The notes under the pieces: model-generated
What the model was told of the DNA's origin: nothing
Seen by the model: the letters and a program-made list of their open reading frames with translations, nothing else
Database searches by the model: none
Assembly: GCF_003086295.3 (NCBI RefSeq)
Contig: NC_092044.1
Span: 68,081,213-68,145,212, forward strand
Direction: 5' to 3'
Source of the DNA: Arachis hypogaea
Taxonomy: Eukaryota; Streptophyta; Magnoliopsida; Fabales; Fabaceae
DNA: 64,000 nucleotides
Shown here: piece by piece, positions 9,692 to 20,263 of the stretch
Numbering within the stretch: the stretch's first letter is position 1
Layout of the letters: each line of letters starts with the position of its first letter
Translations under genes and position numbers: made by a program

Positions 9692-11462
9692 TTTTTAATT
9701 TATTTATAAGCCTTGTGAATTTAGTGATACTTTGAGTAGTTGTTTTGATTATTTGAAGGTGAAGAAAAGAAGAAAAAAGGAAGCGTGGCTTAAGAAAGCG
9801 TGGCCCAAGAGATAAGAAGTGTGGCACATGGAAGGGAGGAAGCAAACATTGCCCTCCACAAGGGCACACTGCCCTCCAGGAGGGCAACATAATGAAACAA
9901 GCTTGAGAAGCAACACTGCCCTGCCCTCCTTAAGGGCGGAGCACAATTTGTTGCCAAGGATCAAGGAGAGCAAAAACTCTGCCCTGCCCTCCTCAAGAGC
10001 AATATCGGGCTCCAATCAAGAATAATTCAAGGAAAAAAGCTTACCAATGCTTGCCACAAGGATCGAACTCGGCACCGTGAGGAAGCAATGAACTAGGCCT
10101 TACTTTGGGGCCAAGAAAACCAAGGAAAAGAAGTAGCGTGTGCATTCCAACGAGCTTCGAACGCGGGGCTTCACTTTTGAAAACACTGCCCTGCCCTCCG
10201 CGAGGGCAGGGCAGCATTTTGTGGTGCACAGCCAGCGCACTAGATTGGCGCACCAAGGAGTCTCGGCCAGCAAGCACGCACGCACGGGCAGCAAAATCTG
10301 GCGCACCAAAAACTCTGCCCTGCCCTCCACAAGGGCAGGGCAGCATCCTGCAGCACCACACGCACCAACCAACACGCACCAAGGGCCGCATGCACCATTT
10401 TCTACCCTGCCCTCCACAAGGGCAGGGCAGCCTCCTGGAAGCAATTTTTCATGGGCTAAAACTTGAATCAAAAATCCAATTTAATTCATTTCTTCACCAA
10501 ATCAAAAGCCCATCCAAATCCCAAGATCCAATAATAGAAAGTGTATAAATAGGAGATAGTTTGATGTAATTAGGACCTTTCTTTTGAGCTTTTGAATTTT
10601 TACTTTACTTTGAGCTTTTGAACCTTCTTTGGAGTTTGAATTCTGAGACTTCATTGAGAGCTAGGAACTGATATTTCAGAGAATTGGGGAGGAGAATTAG
10701 TCTCTCTTGTTCCTCGTTCTTGCTTGAGCATTTTTACTTTTCTTGTTTGAGTCTTGGGTGTGAAGAATTGAGGAATTTCTGTCTCAATCTCCATTCAAGA
10801 TCTCTTTAATTCCTCTTCTGCATAATTGAGTTCAATTACATTTCCTTTACTGCTTCTTCTTTAATTTCTTGTCAATTGCTTTGTGAACTTGGATCTGGGA
10901 AGGCAATTGGGATCTAGACTTTGCTATCTAGTCTCTTGAGTCCTGAGATCCCATTTTCCTTTTTGGTTTTTCTGTGAACCCCTGCTGCAATTTAATTTCC
11001 ATTTCTGTTTGAGATCTAGTTACTTCCAATTCATCTTCTGCTTTATTAATTGTTGCAATTTAATTTCCCTTGCTGAAATTCTGAATTCCCAATCCTCAAT
11101 TCCCCTTTTCCATTCAAGCAATTTACATTTCTTGCATTTTAAGTTACTGCAATTTACATTTCTTGCACTTTAAGTTTCAGTCATTTAATTTCTTGTTCTT
11201 TAAGATTCAGCATCTTTACTTTCAGTTCTCTTTAATTTCTGCAATTCATCCCTCCCCCTTTACATTTCCTGCTATTTACATACTGTTGGATACAAAATCA
11301 CTTAACCAATATTTGATTCGCTTGACTAAATCAACCACTAAACTAAAATTGCTCAATCCTTCAATCCTTGTGGGATCGACCTCACTCCCGTGAGTTTTAT
11401 TACTTGATGCGACCCGGTACACTTGCCGGTGAGTTTTGTGTTGGATCGTTTTCCACACATCA
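9692..11462 (+). repeat. 5' LTR of element 2, first ~177 bp missing
   Basis: It is collinear with 18492-20263 of the 3' LTR and ends CCACACATCA at 11462, next to the primer-binding site. A TATA box (TATAAATAGG) is at 10544-10553. Palindromes with GCCCTGCCCTCC arms and AGGGCAGGG partners lie near 9851, 9871, 9916, 10187, 10316 and 10405. The terminal TGATGACAAG and the following 170 bp of the 3' LTR are not present at the 5' side, so the boundary is a truncation. Confidence 0.88.
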
Positions 11463-11468
11463 AGTTTT

Positions 11469-11488
11469 TGGCGCCGTTTCTGGGGATT
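11469..11488 (+). promoter_or_regulatory. Primer-binding site of element 2 (tRNA-Asp type)
   Basis: TGGCGCCGTTTCTGGGGATT lies six bases after the LTR end. It is complementary to the 3' end of plant tRNA-Asp (CCCCGGCAACGGCGCCA), with two mismatches in the middle. It would prime minus-strand synthesis. Confidence 0.85.
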
Positions 11489-11625
11489 GAAATAGATTGA
11501 CAATGATTAAGTGAAGTGGAGATCTAGATCAAGCACTTTTTCTTTTCCGTTTCTTTAATTTTGACTAACACACTAACTGTTTGAATTTTTGCTTAAACTA
11601 ACTAAAACTTCATTCTAGCAATAGA

Positions 11626-12228
11626 TTGAAGTTTCACTGGTTTTCTGGATCTGTGTGTTTATTGTTGTATGTTTGTATGTCAGGTACAGGAAGATCTTCC
11701 CCTATTCTCTCTAAAATTGACCAAAGAACTCTTCGAAGAATAAGAAGAGCTGAAAGAGGGAAGAACGTTATTGGAGAGGAAGAATCTGAGGAGGAATTCC
11801 AAGAGATGGAAGGAGATCCATCAAATCCCAATCAACCAGAAGGAGGAGCCAACAATAACCCACAACAAAGAATAGTATTGGCTTCCTACACATTTGCAAA
11901 TGCTAGACACTGTGGGAGTAGCATTCTTACTCCTAATGTCAATGCAAACAACTTTGAACTAGAGCCACAACTCATCACTTTAGTCCAAAACAATTGCTCT
12001 TTTGGAGGAGGACCATTAGAGGACCCGAACCAACATTTATCCACTTTCCTGAGGATTTGTGACATTGTCAAAACCAATGGTGTGCCTCCTGACAGCTACA
12101 AGTTACTGCTCTTCCCATTCTCTCTCAGGGATAAAGCCACTCAATGGCTAGAAACATTTCCAAAGGAGAGCATCAACACTTGGGATGATTTGGTGAGCAA
12201 GTTTCTTGCCAAATTTTATCCCCCTTAA
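11626..12228 (+). pseudogene. Gag N-terminal part of element 2, ended by a premature TAA
   Basis: The frame includes SSPILSKIDQRTLRRIRR, an acidic stretch and the Retrotrans_gag-like domain (FELEPQLITLVQNNCSFGG, then LFPFSLRDKATQWLETFP). The true start is uncertain: the first in-frame ATG is at 11626, but the conserved part begins near 11690. A TAA at 12226-12228 follows FLAKFYPP. The same frame resumes with the rest of Gag at 12229 onward, and sister element 8 has a sense codon at this place, so this is a single nonsense change rather than the natural end. Gag would form the particle shell. Confidence 0.85.
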
Positions 12229-12240
12229 AGGATCATAAGA

Positions 12241-14556
12241 TTGAAGACTGAGGTGCAGACATTCACTCAAATGGATGCTGAAAATTTATATGAAGTATGG
12301 AAAAGATATAAGGCATTGCTGAGGAAATGTCCACCAGAGATGTTCACTGAGTGGGACAAGATGCAGAACTTCTATGAGGGACTTACACTGAAGGCTCAAG
12401 AAGCACTTGATCATTCAGCTGGAGGCTCATTACAACTCATGAAAACTACAGAGGAAGCTCAAAATCTCATTGATATGGTGGCTAACAACCAATATTTCTT
12501 TGCTCACCAAAGGCAACGCCAACCATCACAAAGGAGAAGAGTAATGGAGTTGGAAGGAGTGGATTCAATCTTAGCTCAAAACAAAATGATGCAGCAGCAG
12601 ATTCAGCAACAATTTGAGCAAATGGCCAAAAGAATTGATGGCCTGCAAGTTGCATCAGTGAGTGCCACAAGCCAACCATCAACTACTTGGGGGCAAAATG
12701 AAGAAATTCAAGAGGAGCAACAGCAAGAGCAAGTCCAATACATGCACAACCAAAATCCTGGAACAAATGAAGTGTATGGTGACACCTGCAATCCATCCTG
12801 GAAGAACCATCCAAATCTTAGGTGGGGAGACAACCATAACCAAAACCAACAACCATGGCAAAGAAACTCAACTCAAAACACTCCAAGAAACAACCAAAAT
12901 CACAACCAGCAGCCAACTAACCAAAACTTTTACAGAAAACCCCAAAATAATTACCCCAACTCTAACCATTATCCACCCAATAACCAACCTACTAACCAAA
13001 ACACCTATCATCATCCATCAACACCCCAAAACCAACCAATCTCACAAGACTCTCAGAGGATCACTAATCTAGAGATGCTCATGGAGAAGATGATGAAAAA
13101 CCAAGAATTGACAACAAAGAACCAAGAAGCCTCTATGAAGAACCTAGAGAGGCAGATTGGGCAAATCTCCAAGCAGATTTCTTTTGAAAAACCATCAAGC
13201 TCACTACCAAGTGACACCATTCCTAATCCAAAAGAGGAGTGCAAGGCAATACAATTAAGGAGTGGAAAAATCCTGCTGAAAAATGAAGAAGCCACCAAGA
13301 AGTCCAAGGAAAGTGACAAGAAACAAGTTGAAAAAGAGGCAGCCAATGATGAAGATGCAACAGCAAGGAACCAACCTCAGAACCAACCTCAAGAAAAAGA
13401 CGATAGACCACAAAATCTGAAGAAGGGAAAGCAGATCATGGAAGAACCACATCCAAGACAACATCAAGTGGAGAAGAGCTTGACACCTCCACTGCCTTAT
13501 CCCCAAAGATTCCACAAAGAGACTAAGAACCAACACTTCTCTAAATTCCTAGAGATTTTCAAGAAGCTGGAAATCAACATACCTTTGGCTGAGGCATTGG
13601 AGCAAATGCCTCTGTATGCCAAGTTCTTAAAGGAACTCATCAACAAGAAAAGAGACTGGAATGAGAAGGAGACAGTAATGCTCAGTGAGGAATGTAGCAC
13701 TGTGTTACAAAAAGGAATCCCACCAAAGCTTAAAGATCCAGGGAGTTTTGTAGTATCATGCACCATAGGCAATCTAACCTTGGACAAAGCTCTCTGTGAT
13801 CTTGGAGCTAGCATCAACTTAATGCCCCTGTCCATGATGAGGAAGCTTGCTATAGAAGAACTCAAACCTACCAGGATGTCACTAGTCATGGCCGATAGAT
13901 CAGTCAAGACACCCAATGGAATTGTGGAAAATCTGTTAGTGAAGGTTGGGAAGTTCATCTTTCCTGCAGACTTTGTGATCCTAGATTCAACAGAGAATGA
14001 GAATGACTCCATAATACTTGGTCGACCATTTTTGGCCACTGCTAGAGCCATTGTAGATATAGAGCAGGGAGAGCTAACCCTCAATATGCATGAAGAAAGT
14101 ATCACCCTGAAAGTATTTCCAGAATCACAAAGTAAAAAAGAAACAAGCAAGACAAGTAGTGACTTTCTTCCAGGGCAAGCAACCAACAACACAGGAGAAC
14201 AGAAAAATAAGCAGGTGCAAGAAGGAAAAGGAATTCAAAAAGAAGTCGAGATAATAAACAAACAGGAAGGTATCACAACTCAAGTTACTGTCAAGGGAGA
14301 AAGATCAACAAGAAAGAAAAAGATGAAGAACAAGAAGAAGGCTTACAAAGGGTGGAAAAATAAGAAAATCCTAACTGAAGGATTTTCTAAAGGTGACAAG
14401 GTGCAACTAGTATATCAACAGCTGGGAACAGAAGATCATTACACTGTCAACCAAGTACTCTCTCTGGAGCATATTGAAATTGAGCATCAAGGCACACAGA
14501 GAAAGCTTACAGTGAGAGGGCACAAATTGAGACACCACCAGCATCACCCGCCCTAA
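12241..14556 (+). CDS. Gag C-terminal, protease and integrase-tail polyprotein of element 2
   Basis: A 771-residue open frame. Residues 1-85 complete the Gag domain (TFTQMDAENLYEVWKRYK, SAGGSLQLM). Residues 110-320 are Q/N/H/P-rich and low complexity. The protease lies at about 505-625 with DLGAS at residues 520-524 (codons from 13798). Residues 690-740 are lysine-rich. The last 55 residues (SKGDKVQLVYQQLG, then HIEIEHQGTQRKLTVRG) resemble the integrase C-terminal domain of X. Reverse transcriptase, RNase H and the integrase core are missing, yet the frame stays open across the join. It would supply structural and protease functions and need an integrase and polymerase in trans. Confidence 0.88.
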   Translation: MKTEVQTFTQMDAENLYEVWKRYKALLRKCPPEMFTEWDKMQNFYEGLTLKAQEALDHSAGGSLQLMKTTEEAQNLIDMVANNQYFFAHQRQRQPSQRRRVMELEGVDSILAQNKMMQQQIQQQFEQMAKRIDGLQVASVSATSQPSTTWGQNEEIQEEQQQEQVQYMHNQNPGTNEVYGDTCNPSWKNHPNLRWGDNHNQNQQPWQRNSTQNTPRNNQNHNQQPTNQNFYRKPQNNYPNSNHYPPNNQPTNQNTYHHPSTPQNQPISQDSQRITNLEMLMEKMMKNQELTTKNQEASMKNLERQIGQISKQISFEKPSSSLPSDTIPNPKEECKAIQLRSGKILLKNEEATKKSKESDKKQVEKEAANDEDATARNQPQNQPQEKDDRPQNLKKGKQIMEEPHPRQHQVEKSLTPPLPYPQRFHKETKNQHFSKFLEIFKKLEINIPLAEALEQMPLYAKFLKELINKKRDWNEKETVMLSEECSTVLQKGIPPKLKDPGSFVVSCTIGNLTLDKALCDLGASINLMPLSMMRKLAIEELKPTRMSLVMADRSVKTPNGIVENLLVKVGKFIFPADFVILDSTENENDSIILGRPFLATARAIVDIEQGELTLNMHEESITLKVFPESQSKKETSKTSSDFLPGQATNNTGEQKNKQVQEGKGIQKEVEIINKQEGITTQVTVKGERSTRKKKMKNKKKAYKGWKNKKILTEGFSKGDKVQLVYQQLGTEDHYTVNQVLSLEHIEIEHQGTQRKLTVRGHKLRHHQHHPP

Positions 14557-14570
14557 AGGGAGTTCAATGT

Positions 14571-14613
14571 CAAGGTAGTGACAATAAAAGAGCGCTTCAT
14601 GGGAGGCAACCCA
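14571..14613 (+). promoter_or_regulatory. Conserved post-pol block, element 2 copy
   Basis: The block has GACAATAAAAGAGCGCTT followed by ATGGGAGGCAACCCAT, a perfect ATGGG/CCCAT hairpin. It lies 15 bp after the stop codon. In this element it directly follows the integrase tail, as in elements with full pol. Confidence 0.7.
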
Positions 14614-15466
14614 TGATTTAAGATTTCTGTCTTTTCTTTTATCCAATAAGCTATGATCACCTGCGCATGCTTTTGAACTTTCATATTTGATAAAGCATAC
14701 ATTATTTTAGAGCATAAGTCAGACTTCTAAGTTTGGTGTACCTTACGGCACACCCAATATTTGCTTTTCAAAAGAAGGGGGACTATTCTTGGAACATATG
14801 TAAAATCATTTTGATGAAGCATATGACCAAACACTAAGTTTGGTGTCTGCATATGTAACACTGTTCAGCAGATCATTTCCTATTCATGGAATCAAAACCA
14901 TACAGAAAGGGATCATGCATCATTATTTTTTTGAAATATAAAATACATCAATTGTGAAGAATGATTTGCATCACTAAGCCATCACCTCAATAAGAGATAA
15001 GTTTGTTGTTCACCAACTTTTAGCATCTCTAATTAAGGGACACAATTGATCACTAAAAAAAAAGAAAAAAATATATAAACAAAACAAAACAACTTTCTTC
15101 TTTATTGCAAATCACTTGCCAACGTCTATATTAATGTTCTAAGGCTAGCTGTTTTGGTTTATTTAGGAGGAAGAGATTGCGACAAATGCAAGGAGGGGCC
15201 ACGGCTAGGACAAGCTAAGTGAGGAATGGTCACATGTGCCTAGAGAAATGCGCTCCATGGGAAGCAAAATTTGCATGCATGCATCATCGAACACCTAAAT
15301 GCATGCAACCAATGAGAAGAGAATCCTCGTCAAAGCCTCAACAAGGCATGCAGACCGTTCAATCCATGAATCTTCTGTATGATCAACTCAATCTCAACCC
15401 TTCATGAGCACCAACGAACTCCTTCCTCATTCATTATGGTTTTGTTAGAAAGTTTGAAGAATTTGC
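14614..15466 (+). other. Spacer between gag-protease and env-like ORF in element 2
   Basis: AT-rich with TAAGTTTGGTGT motifs near 14727 and 14836 and a short A-run near 15055. It shows no supported ORF. GCATGCATGC-type repeats occur near 15275-15310. Confidence 0.5.
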
Positions 15467-15476
15467 CTATAAATAG
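15467..15476 (+). promoter_or_regulatory. Internal TATA box ahead of the env-like ORF
   Basis: CTATAAATAG lies about 185 bp upstream of the first ATG of the ORF (15660) and is followed by a T/C-rich leader with CACAACAAG-type context typical of plant 5' untranslated regions. It suggests a promoter separate from the LTR TATA at 10544. Element 8 has CTATATAAAC at the equivalent place (63513-63522). Confidence 0.55.
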
Positions 15477-15701
15477 CCGTTAGCACTAAATGGCTTACAC
15501 ATTCATACAAACCACTTTCACTTATAAACCATAGTCTCCTCCACTCCCGAAACAAAAACCAACAATTCTTTTCTCTTGCACAACAAGACCGAGCATCATC
15601 CCAAGCACAACATATTCTCCTTTTACTCCCATTTCTCCTTCCTTTTCACCCCAAAACTAATGGCCTCCTCAAGTTCCAAAAGATGACCGGGAAAGGAACC
15701 A

Positions 15702-17258
15702 ATGGTGACCGAGCCTCCATCATATGATACAAGAAAATTTAGGTCCCAGTTCCATGAAGGAAGATATCATAGATTCATGAAGACAAAGAATGTTATCTAT
15801 GAGAAGGGCCTTGAGTTGAAGGACGGGGAATACCCCATTATGAGGCAAATCACTAAAGAAAGAAGGTGGGAACTTTTATGTGCTCCTCTCGTTGACATTA
15901 GTGCAGTCATGATCAGGGAGTTCTATGCAAATGCTGTAAAAGAGAACAAAGATAGTGCCCCTTACACAAGTTATGTCAGAGGAGTTGAAGTGGATTTCAG
16001 TCCAGCAGCCATCACTAGGGCCTTAAAGTTGAGAACCATAACTTATGCAGAGCCTAGCTATGAGACCAGATTGCAGATGGAAAACAATCCTGATGAGATC
16101 TTGCAAGGGTTATGTGTGGAAAATACAGACTGGGAAAGAGATTCAAAAGGAATTCCAAGCCACTTGAGGAGAATAAATCTTACTCCTGTGGCCAAAGGAT
16201 GGTATGAGATAGTAAGGAGGTCTATCCTCCCTACTGGAAACGCCTCTTGGGTCACAATCAAACGAGCACTCTTGACATACTGCATCCTACATGGAGGAGA
16301 AGTCAACCTCGCACAACTCATAGCCGACAGTATTCAAGAGATGGCTAACAGCACAAGTAAATCAAGTGGTCTTGGACATCCAAGTACCATCCTCAAGCTA
16401 TGCAACAGAGCTAGAGTGATCTTTGAAGATGAGGACACAGAAAAAGTGAAAAAGGGGAAAGGAATCACTAAGAAGAGTATGGAAGGAATGAATGAAGAAG
16501 ATGATCAAGAGGGGGTGGTAGCTCCCAGACAAAGGAGATCACAAAGAGAGGAAGGACGAAATCAAGCTCATGGTGCCATAGACATGAGCCAGCTACAAAG
16601 AATAATTGATGAGTTATCTCAGCAACTCATGCAAGCTCAACAAGAGCAAAATCAAGGGTGCCAAGAGCAATATTTAGAGCCCCATCCAGACTTTAGGGAG
16701 CAATATTTGAGGGATAAAGAGGAACGAGAAGCTTGGCAGCATCAAATGGAGGAGAAGCAAGAGAGATGGCAACAACAAATGATGACTCAGCAGCAAGAAT
16801 TTCAAGCACAGATTCTTGAAGGACAAAAAGAGCAATACGAAGAATTCAAGGAATCATATGATAAGCTGTATTTTAGTCAAGCTAAAGCAGGGGAATATAG
16901 TCACAACCTGTATCAATGGAAGAATATTCATCACACTATGGAAGAAATTAGATATGTGCAAAGAATGGAGAGTGATGAAAACATACAAGCAAGGTTGGAG
17001 TATTTAACCCACAATTTGCCAACACTCAATCCACAGATCAAGCCATTTGAGCAATGCCCTGAATTTGAAGCCAAGCAAAAAGCAAGGTCTCATCATTATA
17101 CAGAGTTAACACTTAATAGATTGGAAGAAGTTGGACTCTCAGGGCTCTTAGATTCTGTCTGGGATAGAAGATGCCCTGGTGAAGAAGTCCGAGACTACTC
17201 CAAGCTAGGGAAGAGAAAGAAGAAAAAGGGAGAATCAAGCAGCAGCCACAATCATTAG
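15702..17258 (+). CDS. Env-position ORF: plant transposon protein (PF20167-like) with coiled coil
   Basis: 518 residues from the ATG at 15702. The N-terminal 230 residues match the pattern of the putative plant transposon protein family found in Athila elements (YHRFMKTKNVIYEKG, SYVRGVEVDFSPAAITRAL, ILPTGNASWVTIKRALL). Residues 285-400 are Q/E-rich and likely form a coiled coil (repeats of QQE and EEKQERWQQQ). The C-terminus is basic (KLGKRKKKKGESS). No signal peptide or membrane span is visible, so it does not look like a fusion envelope protein. An upstream in-frame ATG at 15660 is closed by a TGA at 15684-15686, which probably marks a nonsense change at codon 9. The function is unknown. 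Confidence 0.8.
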   Translation: MVTEPPSYDTRKFRSQFHEGRYHRFMKTKNVIYEKGLELKDGEYPIMRQITKERRWELLCAPLVDISAVMIREFYANAVKENKDSAPYTSYVRGVEVDFSPAAITRALKLRTITYAEPSYETRLQMENNPDEILQGLCVENTDWERDSKGIPSHLRRINLTPVAKGWYEIVRRSILPTGNASWVTIKRALLTYCILHGGEVNLAQLIADSIQEMANSTSKSSGLGHPSTILKLCNRARVIFEDEDTEKVKKGKGITKKSMEGMNEEDDQEGVVAPRQRRSQREEGRNQAHGAIDMSQLQRIIDELSQQLMQAQQEQNQGCQEQYLEPHPDFREQYLRDKEEREAWQHQMEEKQERWQQQMMTQQQEFQAQILEGQKEQYEEFKESYDKLYFSQAKAGEYSHNLYQWKNIHHTMEEIRYVQRMESDENIQARLEYLTHNLPTLNPQIKPFEQCPEFEAKQKARSHHYTELTLNRLEEVGLSGLLDSVWDRRCPGEEVRDYSKLGKRKKKKGESSSSHNH

Positions 17259-18314
17259 AAGGTGGCAAAGTTCTTTCATACTTCTTCCTTCATACCCTTA
17301 ATAAGGAGATGCATGTCTAAAACATGATATGCCTCCATTGTTTATTTCTTTTACTTCGTGCATTTTTTTTATTTTCTTTTGTCACTTAATAAATAGCTTG
17401 AGAAATGCTAAATCTAAATTCTACTTGTCATCCATCACCTAGCTGAATTTTGTTATGTTTCCCATATGCTTGAATAAAAGAGAATTGTTTGAATTGGAAA
17501 GTAAATATCCAATGTTGCATGAGTTAGAATGGAAGTTAATGGTGGTGTATGTGTTTGATTAAATGCATAACTCATGAAATAATTGCTGCATAGTATCATT
17601 TTCATTGAAGTGTGAGCTAGCTTGCTGTTATAAAGGTTCCTATCAATAAAGAAAAAAAACCCTTGAGAGCAAAAGAAAATGAAACAGAAAAAAAAGGAAG
17701 AAGAAAAAGCCAATGTGGCAAGAAAAACAAAGAATAAAGGTTGGACACCAATAGCTTGGACCCTAGGACACATGCCTGTGGTGTTCTTGTACTAGGATAT
17801 GCTTGGATACGTAAATTCTGAGGGGTATTTTAAAACCCGGTCACTTAGATCAACTGATTTGGGATGGCCAATTGAAAGTCCATAATAAAGAGCAACCTAG
17901 ATACAGAACATTTAGTTATCCAAAGAGATGCTGGGCATCAATGATCCTAGGAGAGTGAGCCATGTGTCTGTGGTGAAAGATGTTGAGTAAAAATAAAGCC
18001 AAAGGCTACTACTGCAACATTAGACACCAAGCCTCCAAAAGAATAATAAGCTTGTTAAGCAACATGAGAAAAGAAAAGTTCGCAAGGGGGTCATTAAAGA
18101 GTAAACTTTATAACAGCAAGTTTAGTAAGCCTTTGAAGAAAGATGTATATTATGTAACAGCAAACAATAACTTGAGTTGTCATTGTCTGCATAAAAACTC
18201 CATAAATCAAGTTCTGCTACATGCCTAATAAGGATATAATTGCTCTCCTTGCTCATTTCATTTTCTTAGTTTTGATGCTTGCTTAGGGACAAGCAAGATT
18301 TAAGTTTGGTGTTG
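17259..18314 (+). other. 3' non-coding region and PPT of element 2
   Basis: No supported ORF. An A/G-rich tract lies at 17645-17740. The sequence ends with TTGCTTAGGGACAAGCAA (about 18279-18296) and TTTAAGTTTGGTGTTG immediately before the 3' LTR, giving the terminal hairpin and plus-strand primer motif. Confidence 0.65.
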
Positions 18315-20263
18315 TGATGACAAGTCATCATATACCCATTTTTCAAGCTAATTTCACTTGTTTTATTAGTCTTTATGCACTTTCTTGCATCCTAAGTAAG
18401 TGATTTGGAATGAAAATGCATAACTTCTTTAAATCAAGCAAGTACCATTAAATTGATGCTAACTCATGAGGTTTGAGATAAATTTAATTGATTTTTAATT
18501 GATTTATAAGCCTTGTGAATTTAGTGATACTTTGAGTAGTTGTTTTGATTATTTGAAGGTGAAGAAAAGAAGAAAAAAGGAAACGTGGCTTAAGAAAGCG
18601 TGGCCCAAGAGATAAGAAGTGTGGCACATGGAAAGGAGGAAGCAAACATTGCCCTCCACAAGGGCACACTGCCCTCCAGGAGGGCAACATAATGAAACAA
18701 GCTTGAGAAGCAACACTGCCCTGCCCTCCTCAAGGGCGGAGCACAATTTGTTGCCAAGGATCAAGGAGAGCAAAAACTCTGCCCTGCCCTCCTCAAGAGC
18801 AATATCGGGCTCCAATCAAGAATAATTCAAGGAAAAAAGCTTACCAATGCTTGCCACAAGGATCGAACTCGGCACCATGAGGAAGCAAGGAACTAGGCCT
18901 TACTTTGGTGCCAAGAAAACCAAGGAAAAGAAGTAGCGTGTGCATTCCAACGAGCTTCGAACGCGGGGCTTCACTTTTGGAAACACTGCCCTGCCCTCCG
19001 CGAGGGCAGGTCAGCATTTTGTGGTGCACAGCCAGCGCACCAGATTGGCGCACCAAGGAATCTCGGCCAGCAAGCACGCACGCACGGGCAGCAAAATCTA
19101 GCGCACCAAAAAACTCTGCCCTGCCCTCCACAAGGGCAGGGCAGCATCCTGCAGCACCACACGCACCAACCAACACGCACCAAGGGCCGCACGCACCATT
19201 TTCTGCCCTGCCCTCCACAAGGGCAGGGCAGCCTCCTGGAAGCAATTTTTCATGGGCTAAAAATTGAATAAAAAATCCAATTTAATTCATTTCTTCACCA
19301 AATCAAAAGCCCATCCAAATCCCAAGATCCAAGAATAGAAAGTGTATAAATAGGAGATAGTTTGATGTAATTAGGACCTTTCTTTTGAGCTTTTGAATTT
19401 TTACTTTACTTTGAGCTTTTGAACCTTCTTTGGAGTTTGAATTCTGAGACTTCATTGAGAGCTAGGAACTGATATTTCAGAGAATTGGGGAGGAGAATTG
19501 ATCTCTCTTCTTCCTCGTTCTTGCTTGAGAATTTTTACTTTTCTTGTTTGAGTCTTAGGTGTGAAGAATTGAGGAATTTCTGTCTCAATCTCCATTCAAG
19601 ATCTCTTTAATTCCTCTTCTGCATAATTGAGTTCAATTACATTTCCTTTACTGCTTCTTCTTTAATTTCTTGTCAATTGCTTTGTGAACTTGGATTTGGA
19701 AAGGCAATTGAGATCTAGACTTTGCTATCTAGTCTCTTGAGTCCTGAGATCCCATTTTCCTTTTTGGTTCTTCTGTGAACCCCTGCTGCAATTTAATTTC
19801 CATTTCTGTTTGAGATCTAGTTACTTCCAATTCATCTTCTGCTTTATTAATTGTTGCAATTTAATTTCCCTTGCTGAAATTCTGAATTCCCAATCCTCAA
19901 TTCCCCTTTTCCATTCAAGCAATTTACATTTCTTGCATTTTAAGTTACTGCAATTTATATTTCTTGCACTTTAAGTTTCAGTCATTTAATTTCTTGTTCT
20001 TTAAGATTCAGCATCTTTACTTTCAGTTCTCTTTAATTTCTGCAATTCATCCCTCCCCCTTTACATTTCCTGCTATTTACTTACTGTTGGATACAAAATC
20101 ACTCAACCAATATTTGATTCGCTTGACTAAATCAACCACTAAACTAAAATTGCTCAATCCTTCAATCCCTGTGGGATCGACCTCACTCCCGTGAGTTTTA
20201 TTACTTGATGCGACCCGGTACACTTGCCGGCGAGTTTTGTGTTGGATCATTTTCCACACATCA
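18315..20263 (+). repeat. 3' LTR of element 2 (1,949 bp)
   Basis: It starts TGATGACAAGTCATCA and ends CCACACATCA. The first 16 bases contain a TGATGAC/GTCATCA inverted pair. The TATA box is at 19345-19354. GC-rich palindromes with AGGGCAGGGCAG arms are at about 18990, 19117 and 19203. It is nearly identical to 9692-11462. Confidence 0.9.

Larger units (their letters stand above)
9692..20263 (+). mobile_element. Element 2: non-autonomous Athila-type LTR retrotransposon, nearly complete
   Basis: Order: 5' LTR (truncated at its start), tRNA-Asp primer site, gag-protease ORF, post-pol block, internal TATA, env-like ORF, PPT, 3' LTR. Reverse transcriptase, RNase H and integrase core are absent. 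The two LTRs are very similar by eye over about 1.77 kb, so insertion was recent relative to the neighbours. It is embedded in X. No target-site duplication can be read because the 5' LTR lacks its first 177 bp. The base after the 3' LTR begins CTTAA. Confidence 0.88.

Noticed and set aside
10041..10548. Overlapping reading frames of 100-150 codons on both strands in the element 2 LTR (also 18841-19267)
   Set aside because: They come from the GC-rich palindromes. They have no conserved domain and are open on both strands at once.
15702..17258. A host gene captured by element 2
   Set aside because: Fragments of the same ORF type occur at 5193, 46113 and 49106 in other elements, so it is a standard component of this lineage.
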